Shown: positions 9,701 to 18,904 of the stretch, in pieces
How positions within the stretch are numbered: the first letter of the stretch is position 1
Layout: each line of letters starts with the position of its first letter
Assembly (NCBI GenBank): GCA_012064415.1
Contig: SSNU01000166.1
Location: forward strand, 1 to 24,878
From: Gyrodactylus bullatarudis
Taxonomy: Eukaryota > Platyhelminthes > Monogenea > Gyrodactylidea > Gyrodactylidae
Direction of reading: 5' to 3'
DNA: 24,878 nucleotides
Notes under the pieces: model-generated
Told to the model about the DNA's origin: nothing
Databases searched by the model: none
The model's input: only the letters and a program-made list of their open reading frames with translations
Translations under genes and position numbers: made by a program

Positions 9701-12700
9701 CAAGAAAGAAAAATACCAATCAATGAAACAGTAAAGACTCGAGTCTTACAAAAATTCTGTCAATAAGTTTTTTTCATTGAAAATAATAAAATTATTTTGA
9801 CCTTTTAAAAAATTATTACAATTTCACGATGGCTTAAGCTTTTGATTATTTTTTAATCACAAAACCTGAAGAATATGACAGAGAAGAATAAATCCATTGG
9901 ATTTCAGGTTGAGAATTGAGAATTCAATCCCTCGATTTCCTGTCAGTTCAATCTCGAGGGAATATAATTTTGATCAGCAAAAGAGGTAAAACTTTAGTTT
10001 GAAGACATTCTAACGTACTCTACGTTGATAGAATCAGACAATCAAGATTCTAAATAATAATTTTAATCACTGATTACCTCTGATTAAAAGAAATTTATAT
10101 TGATATGATTGACTTAGTTCTTGTGTTGCTTGATTTTTCTATGAAACTCCAAGATCTGACTGTAGTTTGAGAAGACTGAGTGATAGCCTTTACCTTCCAG
10201 AGTTTCAAGTTTTTTTTAAAAATATTTCTAGTGAGGATACATGAACATATAAAAAACACTGAGAAAAATGTACTACGTTCAACTGAGAGAGGTACTTAGT
10301 CTTTCAGAATTGGGAATTACATCTATTTTAAATAGATTTGACAGTTTTGAAATCTAAAAAAATCCTTATCCTGGACAGATTTATCTTGATCATCGATAAG
10401 GGGAATGAATTTTTCTAAAAACATATTATCAAAATCAACTAATGAGAATTAAAACAATGTTCTCTTCCAATTCGTTTGAGTTCAATTCATGGACAGAAAG
10501 TTGTACTTACAAAGGAATAATACTCTTTTTACAGGAAATAAGAAAAATTACATTTTATTTTGGAAATTGTTTAGTACAATTTTGGATTTTACCCAGCTCA
10601 TCAGTTTACAAGAGTACTTTTATTATTAAAGTATCAATTGGAAATAAATTTGTAATTATCTATTCAGTATTACTCCTTGGTCCTAAGCAAACATTTCTTC
10701 TTGAGTAATTCATTAGAATATATATCACCATCTAAGTTTACTATAAAATTTTCTTAGAATGAATTTAATAAAGTGTGAATTTTCTGAACAATTATGAAAC
10801 GTCTAGAAATATTCTTGACTAAGAATCCAGAGAGGGTCAAGTCTAGAGAACGAGATAAGAGCATTATACCAGTCGATGTGAAGAAATTGAGAGCGTAAAA
10901 ACCGATATTGAGAACACATTTAATAGTTATGCACTGAGAGTTATTTAAATTTTTCAATGTTAATAATCTTCAGATAATTGATGAGATTAAATACCTAACA
11001 TTCAGGATCAAAATTTGATCGATAATTGAAAATTTTGAGATCAAACATTGGAAAAGTGTATTTTCGAATTGTCACATAAAATCTTGTTCAGTTTTGGAAA
11101 AGTTATTTCTTTTTGAATAGTCACAACAAGTTTTGGAAAAATAACAATTCAAATATGTTGACATTTCCATCTACAAATCCATTGGAATGAATAAAGCTTG
11201 CATTTTCAAGATCGATAACTGAAAATAATGAATAAAATTGGGCACTTTTCCTTTCTGACATTTAAACGCACTAAATATACAGGCTAAAAACCACTATTTT
11301 AATTAGACTGATTTGCTGGCTGATTTGTTAGTTTGTATGGGTAATTGAAATAAAGATAATGCTTCGATTGTTTTTCAATAGCTATCTGAAGCATTACCTA
11401 GTTCAAATGTATATAAAGTTACACAATCATGCAAAAAAAGGAGGTACAATTAAATTTGGAGGGCTGGTAGAGTTTGATGTGATAGTAAGAAATATCAAAA
11501 AAATATTTTTTTCAACGTGTAGTTTTCGAGCAATTTGACATTTAGTACGAAAAAAACGAGTCAAATTTTATCCCATAGTGTTTTTAAAAATCCGTAAAAT
11601 TGTACGCATTTTCCCGAATTTACGTCTTATAAAAGACTTTTTTGGAAATTTAAAAGCATCAAATTACACTATCTAGGATTTGAAGAAAATTTTCTGGGCC
11701 ATTGATAAAGGACTGAAAAAAGCTTTTGAATTTTTTCATTTTTTTTTAATTTTCGAACAAATTTCACTATTATTGGAAATATCTCGGAATTTATAGGTCG
11801 AAGCTCAAAATGGTCAGGCTAGAGATTGTAGCAAATTTTCTGCTCTTTAAAATGGTATGTCTTATACCAATATTCATTGAGAAATAAAAACAGTTTAGGA
11901 TAAAATTTGATTGGTTTTTTCTCGTACTAAATGTCAAATTGAAAATTTTTTTTTTGATATTTCTTACTATCACATCAAACTCTACCAGCCCTCGAAATTT
12001 TATTGCTACCTACTTTTTTTGCATGATTGTGTTATCTGCTGTAGCGTTATGAATAGAGTTCTTGTTTCTTTTTTCAATAAAACTAACCAGTACCGACTAA
12101 GGAATGACAAACTGAAAAAGATCCTACTATATCTAATCTGTAAGCAAAACAAAATTGAATCTTGAATTGGAATCAAGGGTTTTTTGAAGATTAATGGATG
12201 ATATCATTTTTAGCATTCTCAGCGATTGGCCATCCAAACTATTCATTATGATGATCCTCTACTACCAATGAAGAAAAAGGATGAAGACAATCACTGTCGA
12301 AATGTTTGGATGACCAGTGTAGATGGGGGTTTCAATAAATTTTATTTAAAAACTAATTTTAGATCATTTATTCTTAAATACAAAACAAAACTATTTTATT
12401 CTACTAATTTTGTAAGAGAATTATTTTCAGAGAATAATGAATTACGAAATAAAATGCTTAAAAGAGTGTTTTTATCAAAATTCTGTTTTCTCTAGATGCG
12501 AAAAAAATGTTTTTTTCCAGATCATATCTACGCATCAGGAAAATCAGATGGAAATTTGAATTTATTTATAAAATCTGATAGAGAGATCAATATATATTTC
12601 TTAAATACCCAAACGATTTATTCTCTGTAACGTTAGACAAAAAATACCAAATCAAGCCTGTAATTTGAATTTTGTTAATTCCAGTTTCAAATTCTATGGA

Positions 12701-15700
12701 AACTTAAACTTTGAATTTTCCCTAGTTTCATCTAGGACAATAAAAAGGTATCCCAAGTGATCTTTTAAGAAATATACATTTGACTTGATATATTCTCATG
12801 ATGTATGGGGTTTTTTAAATTGAAACAGTAGAAATATTCATTTGGAAGACGAGTAAACATTGAGTATTACTCAAAGAGTAATAAAGCTTTTATTTCACCG
12901 ATTCTCATCAAACTCTTACACTGGCTTGATATTTATACATAAAATAATGAAAAATTAGAGATCCTCAGATTGGACACTAAGAATTTCTCATGGAGGAGGG
13001 GTAGGGTTTTTTTATTCAATTTATAACTTTATTTTTCATTCAAATGATGAAATTCTCATTTATTACATCAAAAATTTTTAAGATGATAAAAATCTCTCTA
13101 AATTTTGATAGTTGAAGAAAAGAAATTTCGATTTTTGGAAATTTTTTGATTTAAAAGTGAGATGGTGGCCTAATGATCAGAATTTGATAAGCAAACCATT
13201 AAATTTTTAGCCTTAGTTCAGAGATATGTAAAAATTGAGATGTAAGACACCAGAGGATTGGGATAAAATAGATGCCAATGTTTTCCTTTCATCTCGATTG
13301 GCTTAGAAAAAAACTTTCCAACATGTGTTGAGTTACCAATACGATATTTTATAAATATTCTCTCTTTAAATATTTCTCATAAAAATTTTTATGTGAAATT
13401 GACTTAGATTATTACCAATTAGTAATTCACTTAGTTTTTCAAAGACGTTCGAAAATCCACTTAAATTCATAATTATAATTTAGAAAATTGAAAGATGATA
13501 GATTTAAATCAAATGTACATTTCTCGAAGCATCATCAGTGGTAATACTTTGAAAATGATAAGTTAAGAGTTCACTCAAGATAATAATTTACAAATAATGA
13601 AAGAAATACATTGAAATAGTAAGAGTTAAAAGAATGAAAATCATTCAAGAATAAAAATTACAAGAAGATTAATTGACTAACTCGAAGAATCTTTGGGAGA
13701 TCAAAATCGTCGTTGAAGACATGGTAATTCTTTTTGACAGCTTTAACAAGATACTTTGTCAGCTGTCGGTTGAAAATGAGCCATTCTAATGGCTGTTCGA
13801 GAGCCTCTGTTGATTTTTTCGGATTCCAAACTGTGGAGAACAAGAGAGCACTTTTGATCGGTGTATTTTTTTGCACTTGTGATAAGTAATTGAACAGCAT
13901 CATTCTATAATGAAAAATAACCTTAATTATGATCAGCCTATTCATCATCATCTAGTCTACTTTTAGACATGGCTTTGAATTATTTTACAGTCTTTCTTGT
14001 ATGTTACAAATAATTTTATACTCTAAACTAAAATTTTCAGTCTGAGACTACATTTTTTATTGTAAAAATTAAGATGCCACAAATTAACATCTATATTACT
14101 TACGATCCCATGGAAATTCCTATGGCAGCAATTTCAGCATCCGGATACTTGTTCTTAACATGACTTATTGTTAATTCCATATCCTTAAAATCATATGGGC
14201 AACTGAGGATTGGATTCTAATATATTGAGATTAGTAAATAAAAAAAATTCTTTCCATGGTTCTCTCAACAGCAAGTTTAAAGATTCAAAATTTTCTAATT
14301 TATAATCCTCCTCCTGCTTCCCCAGATTCACAAAAAGTTATTATTGATAACAGTAAAACTAATATTTCTACCTCAGTAGGCCACCATATCATTTGCGGGG
14401 ATTTTAATTTACCAAATTATTCCCCGGATGCTCTCGATTTCTCCTCCTCTATTACTGACTATTTTAACTCCCTTCAATTAACACAAGTTACAGTCTTTCC
14501 CACTCGAAAAGTCTCTGACAACTATCTTGACTTATTTTTTACTAATATCCTAGGCATTTAAAACTCGTGTTGTTACTCTGTGAATTCCTCAGAGCACAGA
14601 ATTCTCAATTTTTCCCTAACATACTTTAATCCATATGATACCAGTATAAACCATTATGTCACAGACATTTCCCGCTTTATTTTTCTATGTATTTCTCATA
14701 TGAACAATCTATTTTTTCCTAACTTTAATTTCCCTCTATTTTGTTCCTTAATTAACAAATCTGCTAAATTGTCGAAAAATAGTTCCCTTGCATCATCTCT
14801 ATCCTTGCAAGTCCTATTTGAAAGGTCCATTGTTGGAGAATTAAAATCTAACCCAAAGAGAGCATGGAATAAGCTAAAATACCTTGCTCATCTTTCCACG
14901 ACCACAAACTCCATATCTAACCTCTCACTGGATGACCTTAACACATTGTTCACATCAGTCTATGCTCAATCCTCCTCTGTTGAGAAAGTCGATGTCTCAA
15001 CTTCCTCCTTTCCTGCTATCTCCCCTGAATTTATTATAGACATTTTTTTAAATAGTAAAAGCAAAAAACGTCGTGATGATAAACTGATCTCTAATATCTT
15101 ACTTATTCCGCTCCCCTATATTTTTTCTCTCATCTTTCAACAATATCATTTACTCGAGCTCGATCCCTTCGGATTGGCTAAATAACAAAATTATTCCAAT
15201 CCCTAAATGTACCAAGCCTATAAATCCCTCTGATTTCAGACCAATCTCTAGTCTTCCCATATTCCTTTCAATTATTGATAATTTCATCAACTTACATTTA
15301 AAGTCTATCAATCTTACCAGCATTGATCCGCAACAACATGGATTTGTTCCAGGTCGCAGCACTGCAACAAACATTTTTTCTTTCATAGACACGGCCAATA
15401 AACTTAAATACAAACGTATCCCTGCTGTAGTTATTTATGTAGACATCTCTAAAGCATTTGATCGTCTTCCGTTCAGCGTCATAAAAGATAGCTTGACCAA
15501 CAATCATGTCAATCCTTACATAATCAACCTTATTCTCGGATTTCTTGAAAACAGAACCCAATACGTGTCTTATACTAACTTATGGTCAGTCCATACCAGG
15601 ATCAGCTCAGGAGTTCCACAAGGATCGACCATTGGCCCAACTCTCTTCAATCTTATTTTCTCCCAGATAACACCGTCTACCACTGACATAACTTATTTCA

Positions 15701-16934
15701 AGTATGCCGATGATGTAAAAATCCTATGTTCATGCAAACACGGCACAGATATTATTCATGATGAACTTAGACACTTAGACGCATCCCTGATCAAAATCGG
15801 CTTATCATTGAATCGTGTTAAAACGAAAATTCTCTGCCTATCTTCCACTATTACATTAACGCCGGACCTCATTCCCTTGATTGTATCTCAAATTCAGGAC
15901 TTGGGACTAAACTACTCCAATAAACTTGACACCTCGATTCATGCCACTTCTATTCTCAAAACGCTAAGAATCAAATCCTATTTTCTTAGAAAATTTGTGC
16001 ACTCCCCCAGTCTGCGGTTACTCCTTTTTAAGGCGTGCATATTACCCCATCTGGACTTTGGAGCCTCCCTCCTCTCCAACCTCCCTGCCGGAACAATTAA
16101 GAAAACTGAGAACCTCCGATTTCAATTCCTCCGTTCATGCTTTGGCCCTTACTCATATAAAAAACTTTTAGACAAGGCTGATCTTTACTCCATCTGGCTG
16201 AGAAGAATCGCATTTTCTGCTCTACTCTATCACAAGATACCACATACTGTCAATCGAAATTACCACCTTCGCTCATCTAGAGGTTTCACGATCCTTCTTA
16301 CAACGCTTCATCCCTTAAGACACAGATTTCAACTTAATTTTGATGTTTTTATAAACCTAAAGATCTCCCAGATAATTCCTATTATTTCAATTTATGTACC
16401 AGATAATCATAACTATTTTACTAACTTTTTAAAATAAAAATCTTATATATAAATTACCTTCAATATAGATTTGCAAATTCCTCTGTAATTATGTACGGCA
16501 ATCCGAATTGATTTCTTTTTCAGAACATGACAGAGAGCTCTGACGTAGCTAGTACAACAGCAACCAGTTAATCCAGGGAATATGATTACAATATTTGCTT
16601 TGGGATCCAGTTTGGAGTCATCAATCCAATTTATGAGAATATTTTCTTGGTCATGGGCAACAAGATTTTCTCTACAGAATAATTGAATAACTTACTGAAT
16701 GAATGAAACTTTTGGCGTTTTAAAAAACGTTCGTATAACTGATTGAAAGTATCTGTTTGATAGTATAAATGAAACATTGTAGCGAAAGTTCTTAAAATTT
16801 TCTAAAAATATATTATCTTTTATTTCTGAGTTGTATATGATAAATGTCTTTTGATAATCTCCAGATAGAATAGGGATCATGAGGTATGCAAATAATGCCA
16901 AGAAAGTTGCAAATACAGCTATAATTATAAGCAT
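3768..16934 (-). CDS. ABHD3: ABHD1/ABHD3-type membrane-anchored alpha/beta hydrolase (six exons)
   Basis: Minus-strand exons: 16934-16696, 16671-16458, 14216-14104, 13904-13682, 9338-9173 and 3934-3768, all with GT-AG borders and compatible phases, giving about 373 residues (human ABHD3 has about 409). Residues 1-21 are a hydrophobic anchor (MLIIIAVFATFLALFAYLM). Residues ~94-118 hold INWIDD and the oxyanion-type FPGLTG. The nucleophile elbow GISMGS places Ser at ~186. EDDPF supplies Asp at ~311-312 and KHGGHCGF supplies His at ~341, so the triad is complete. Known: this family comprises ER-type membrane serine hydrolases; ABHD3 cleaves medium-chain and oxidised phosphatidylcholines. Substrate here is inferred. 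Introns in order of transcription are 24, 2241, 199, 4343 and 5238 nt. The frame stays open about 150 nt upstream of the chosen ATG without another ATG, so an extra 5' exon is possible. ABHD1 versus ABHD3 cannot be decided. Confidence 0.88.
4139..4411. mobile_element. Small hAT-like MITE
   Basis: The left end, AGGGGTGTTTATTCAGAATT (4139-4158), continues to about 4188. The right end, read in reverse complement from 4411, starts AGGGGTCTTTATTCAGAATT and continues similarly to about 4360. The arms are about 45-50 bp, imperfect, and share TATGTTTTTAAA. The (T)AGGGG ends resemble hAT termini. No matching 8-bp target duplication is visible. A degenerate third stretch of the arm motif lies at about 4296-4330. 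Confidence 0.6.
6097..6335 (+). repeat. tRNA-like (B-box) repeat with long hairpin arms
   Basis: Arms at 6097-6157 and 6278-6335 are inverted repeats about 60 bp long, with strong identity through ATTGTCTTCTCA and TTAGAATTCGGA. Between them lies GGTTCGAATCC at 6177-6187, a perfect match to the RNA polymerase III B box. It sits in a foldable T-arm: CCGGG, loop TTCGAAT, CCTGG (6174-6190). A possible acceptor strand ACACC (6133-6137) could pair with GGTGT (6195-6199), but the spacing is about nine bases too short for a functional tRNA. Best read as a tRNA-derived SINE-like unit. Confidence 0.55.
8559..8690 (+). repeat. Second, diverged copy of the B-box repeat (right half)
   Basis: Aligns by eye to the right half of the unit at 6097-6335: a stretch around TATTATTCGACTCTT, then TAGTCCGATTTATAACATTG, GTGAGAAGAC and AAGTTAGATTCATATGGATA, in the same order and orientation. 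The B-box region itself is too diverged to recognise. Confidence 0.5.
9339..13681 (-). other. ABHD intron 4 (4343 nt)
   Basis: Bounded by donor GTTAGT at 13681 and acceptor TTTCTAG at 9339. It contains the foldback MITE at 11421-12032 and small hairpins (TAATGCTTC at 11357-11365 with GAAGCATTA at 11388-11396; CCCTCGA and TCGAGGG near 9930-9960). Open frames at 10442-10708 and 12226-12495 match nothing I recognise. Confidence 0.75.
11421..12032. mobile_element. Foldback MITE with inverted repeats of about 150 bp
   Basis: The left arm starts ACACAATCATGCAAAAAAAG at 11421 and runs to about 11577. The right arm mirrors it from 12032 down to about 11897. Shared blocks include GGGCTGGTAGAGTTTGATGT, GATAGTAAGAAATATCAAAA and AATTTGACATTTAGTACGA. 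The arms differ by small indels, including a segment around CGTGTAGTTTTCGAGC present only on the left, so the copy is not young. No coding capacity is visible in the spacer. The superfamily is not determined: the flanks read TTA and TAT, but the TA spacing is not symmetrical. Confidence 0.7.
13905..14103 (-). other. ABHD intron 3 (199 nt)
   Basis: Donor GTAAGT at 14103 directly follows the nucleophile-elbow codons (GISMG plus two bases of the next Ser codon); acceptor ATTATAG ends at 13905. The intron thus splits the gene at the catalytic serine loop. I see no repeat in it. Confidence 0.8.
14256..15185 (+). pseudogene. LINE ORF2 fragment: endonuclease C-terminus and linker
   Basis: One frame with an in-frame stop at 14559-14561. 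It begins inside the endonuclease domain (FLIYNPPPAS), then shows HHIICGDFNLPNY, in which the GDFNLP motif carries the catalytic Asp and Asn. TRKVSDNYLDLFFTN and, after the stop, SSEHRILNFSL (the usual SDH motif, here with E for D) follow. The linker has FERSIVGELKSNPKRAWNKL, typical of the region ahead of the reverse transcriptase. Part of the usual linker appears shortened. The frame then shifts: useful sequence moves to the next frame between about 15120 and 15145. In an intact element this would be one polypeptide nicking target DNA and copying the RNA; here it is dead. Confidence 0.8.
15088..16437 (+). pseudogene. LINE ORF2 fragment: reverse transcriptase and C-terminal region
   Basis: The frame is open from 15088 to the TAA at 16435-16437 but has no start of its own. 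Motifs in order are: SIPSDWLNNKIIPIPK and FRPISSLP (fingers), QQHGFVPGRSTATN, motif A VVIYVDISKAFDRL with a catalytic Asp, motif B SSGVPQGSTIGPTLFNLIF, motif C YFKYADDVKIL (YADD at 15703-15714) and motif D SLNRVKTKIL. The C-terminal part includes LGLNYSNKLD and KACILPHLDFG, typical of LINE thumb and connector regions. All catalytic aspartates are present, so decay is limited to the upstream frameshift, the stop and the missing 5' part. It is translated in a different frame from the endonuclease fragment because of a one-base indel around 15135. Confidence 0.85.
16672..16695 (-). other. 24-nt micro-intron of the ABHD gene (intron 1)
   Basis: Reads GTAAGT ... TTCTGTAG on the minus strand. Removing it joins ..VSFI with ENLVAHD through a split CAA codon, and restores the frame that otherwise stops at TAA inside the intron. 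The join matches the family's domain order. It is near the lower limit for any known spliceosomal intron. Confidence 0.75.
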
Positions 16935-18904
16935 AAATAACTGTTGTAAAGATTCTGATTTGAGATTCTGAAATTGAATTGCCACGATGTATTTTGATAA
17001 TGAAAAATAGAAAACTTTGATAGTGAATATTAACTTGTTTAAAACAATACAGATATTCTTGAAAGAAATTATTTCAAATTTAAATCTTATTCAATAACAG
17101 ACTGTTAATAACATTAATTTAATGACAGGCTTTTAAATATTCATGCTTATTAAATAATGTAGACATAACAGTTTATGGATCAAATAAAAAATTACAAGTA
17201 GATCACATTCTTTGACTCACATAGAATCTAATGTGAATTTGGATTGTTGTAGAGAGATTTAATTCACAAAACTACTTTAAAGTATAAACAAAAAATTTAA
17301 ATAAAATGCTCGTATAAAATCTATCCTATTTCTTCATAATCTATTCAAACAGTGTTATGTAAATTGGTCGACATATTACCAAGGGAATATTATGTTCTTT
17401 GGAAAATACTCTGAGAAAATTTTGAAATCTTCTCATGAATTTGCAATAAATAAAATTTTATTAGGAAATTGGTGCAAGATTTAGCTATTGTAGGATATTT
17501 GTTTGTGCCCTCCTTCTGACCTTTTCTATTAACCGAGATCAAACCTCAAAGGATTATTCCATATTAATCGAGTTGAATTTTGTAGAATTTCTCTCTTCTA
17601 ATTTTTAGAATCAAATTCTACTATTATTGCCGAACTTTATCAAGAAAAATAGTGCAAGTCCTGGCCAATATAAAGCTTTATGAATCAAGACTTTGATATG
17701 ATTTCAAACTAGAAGGGCCACTAAAAAAAATACAATTTCAAAATTTTCCACATTCATCTTTGATCTAACACGGATAAGTATTCTCTGTAACTAATTACTG
17801 GAACGGTCACAAAATAGAAGAATTTTCAAAAAAATTGAGCATTTTAAATGCTGTTCATTTATTCGGTTGGTTAGATGTGTCTTAACTAATCACTGACATA
17901 TTATTATAAATAAAATTATTATAATTATGCAATGATTGAAGTTAAAATAAATATCCCAAGCTTAAAAATTTTGTTGGACCAATCGAAAGCCTTCAAACCA
18001 GACCTCATTACGAGATTGAGACGCTTTAGAAACAGTACGAATTACAGTAAAAATATTTCTATTGAAACATCTTATTTTTATTGAAACACGAATATTTAGG
18101 CCCTAATTAAGTATTATTCGACCAATCAGAATGCAGCAAGTGATTTCCATACATTTAGATAGGTCGAGATAAATAATACTTAATTAGGGGGTAAACATTC
18201 GTGTTTCAATAAAAATAAGATGTTTCAATAGAAATTTTTACTGTAAATGAAGAGATGATACTATTTATCTGAAAAGGGCTTAGGCCAGTAAATAAAAGTT
18301 AAAAATAGGATTCAATTTTGAATAGCAAAAATATCAAAATTGTTTTTACGAGGGGAAGCTAAAGAATCATTTCTTTATCTAATTTCGCTGAAAAGGATTT
18401 CTAGATCTTTAAAACTCTTTCACTGATACTCTACCATGTACAATAAGCCATTTTGGTCAACATTGTACCCCGTCAAACATAACTTAATTTTAACAATCCT
18501 TCCCAAAAAAATACCAAGATGGTAGTCAGTATTTTCTATCAAAATTATTCCTCCCTTCAGCTTTAGATCAATCTCCTAAATAATACAGAATTATCATACA
18601 AAAGATCATTTTTCGTAAGAGAGATTTGATCAAATTTTAATTGGCCCACCTCACATGAACCAATGAAAATGTGACTCGCGTGAAACTCTATGGAAATAGT
18701 GTGATAATAGAAAAATATTTATTTATCTTCCCATATGTAAAAAAACCAAGATTTTATTTAACAATATCGAATGTTCAGTCCAACCTAGACTTGGAATAAT
18801 AACAATAAACTATTGACAATAGACTCAATTCATTAAAAGTATTGAAAAGGACTCAAATATTATCACGAGGAAATTGAAGGAGAGTTCTTGATATTTCATA
18901 TAGA
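16935..18904. other. Intergenic region between the ABHD gene and the GPCR gene
   Basis: About 2 kb between two divergent genes. It should hold the ABHD 5' end and the GPCR promoter. The only structured feature I see is the MITE at 18043-18245. No other coding sequence was recognised. Confidence 0.6.
18043..18245. mobile_element. TA-flanked MITE, copy 1 (Tc1/mariner-like)
   Basis: Nearly the whole element folds on itself. The left end TACAGTAAAAATATTTCTAT is mirrored by AGAAATTTTTACTGTA at the right end, and the arms run about 75-80 bp through TTGAAACATCTTATTTTTAT and TTGAAACACGAAT to CCTAATTAAGTATTATT. The loop is about 50 bp and includes CGACCAATCAGAATGCAGCA. TA dinucleotides flank both ends, as for Tc1/mariner-type target duplications. 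There is no coding capacity. Confidence 0.8.

Larger units (their letters stand above)
14236..16440 (+). mobile_element. 5'-truncated, degraded non-LTR retrotransposon (LINE), antisense in ABHD intron 2
   Basis: The element carries the end of an apurinic-type endonuclease domain followed by a reverse transcriptase, and fills intron 2 (14217-16457) of the ABHD gene almost completely. AAATAAAAA at 14236-14244 and 16432-16440 may be the target duplication, although it is low in complexity. The bases here are visibly richer in C than the flanks (runs of CTCC and TCCC on the plus strand). There is no recognisable 3' UTR: the reading frame ends within about 20 nt of the ABHD splice donor. Clade (CR1, Jockey or similar) is not settled. 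Confidence 0.85.

Noticed and set aside
12226..12495. 89-codon open frame in ABHD intron 4
   Set aside because: It starts with TTG; composition looks random after residue 30 and nothing is recognised.
16983..16985. GTG as start codon of the ABHD protein
   Set aside because: Nuclear animal genes rarely start at GTG; the in-frame ATG at 16932-16934 directly precedes the membrane anchor.
16937..16985. Extra N-terminal residues of the ABHD protein
   Set aside because: They are only supported by an open frame without ATG, so they were left out of the CDS.
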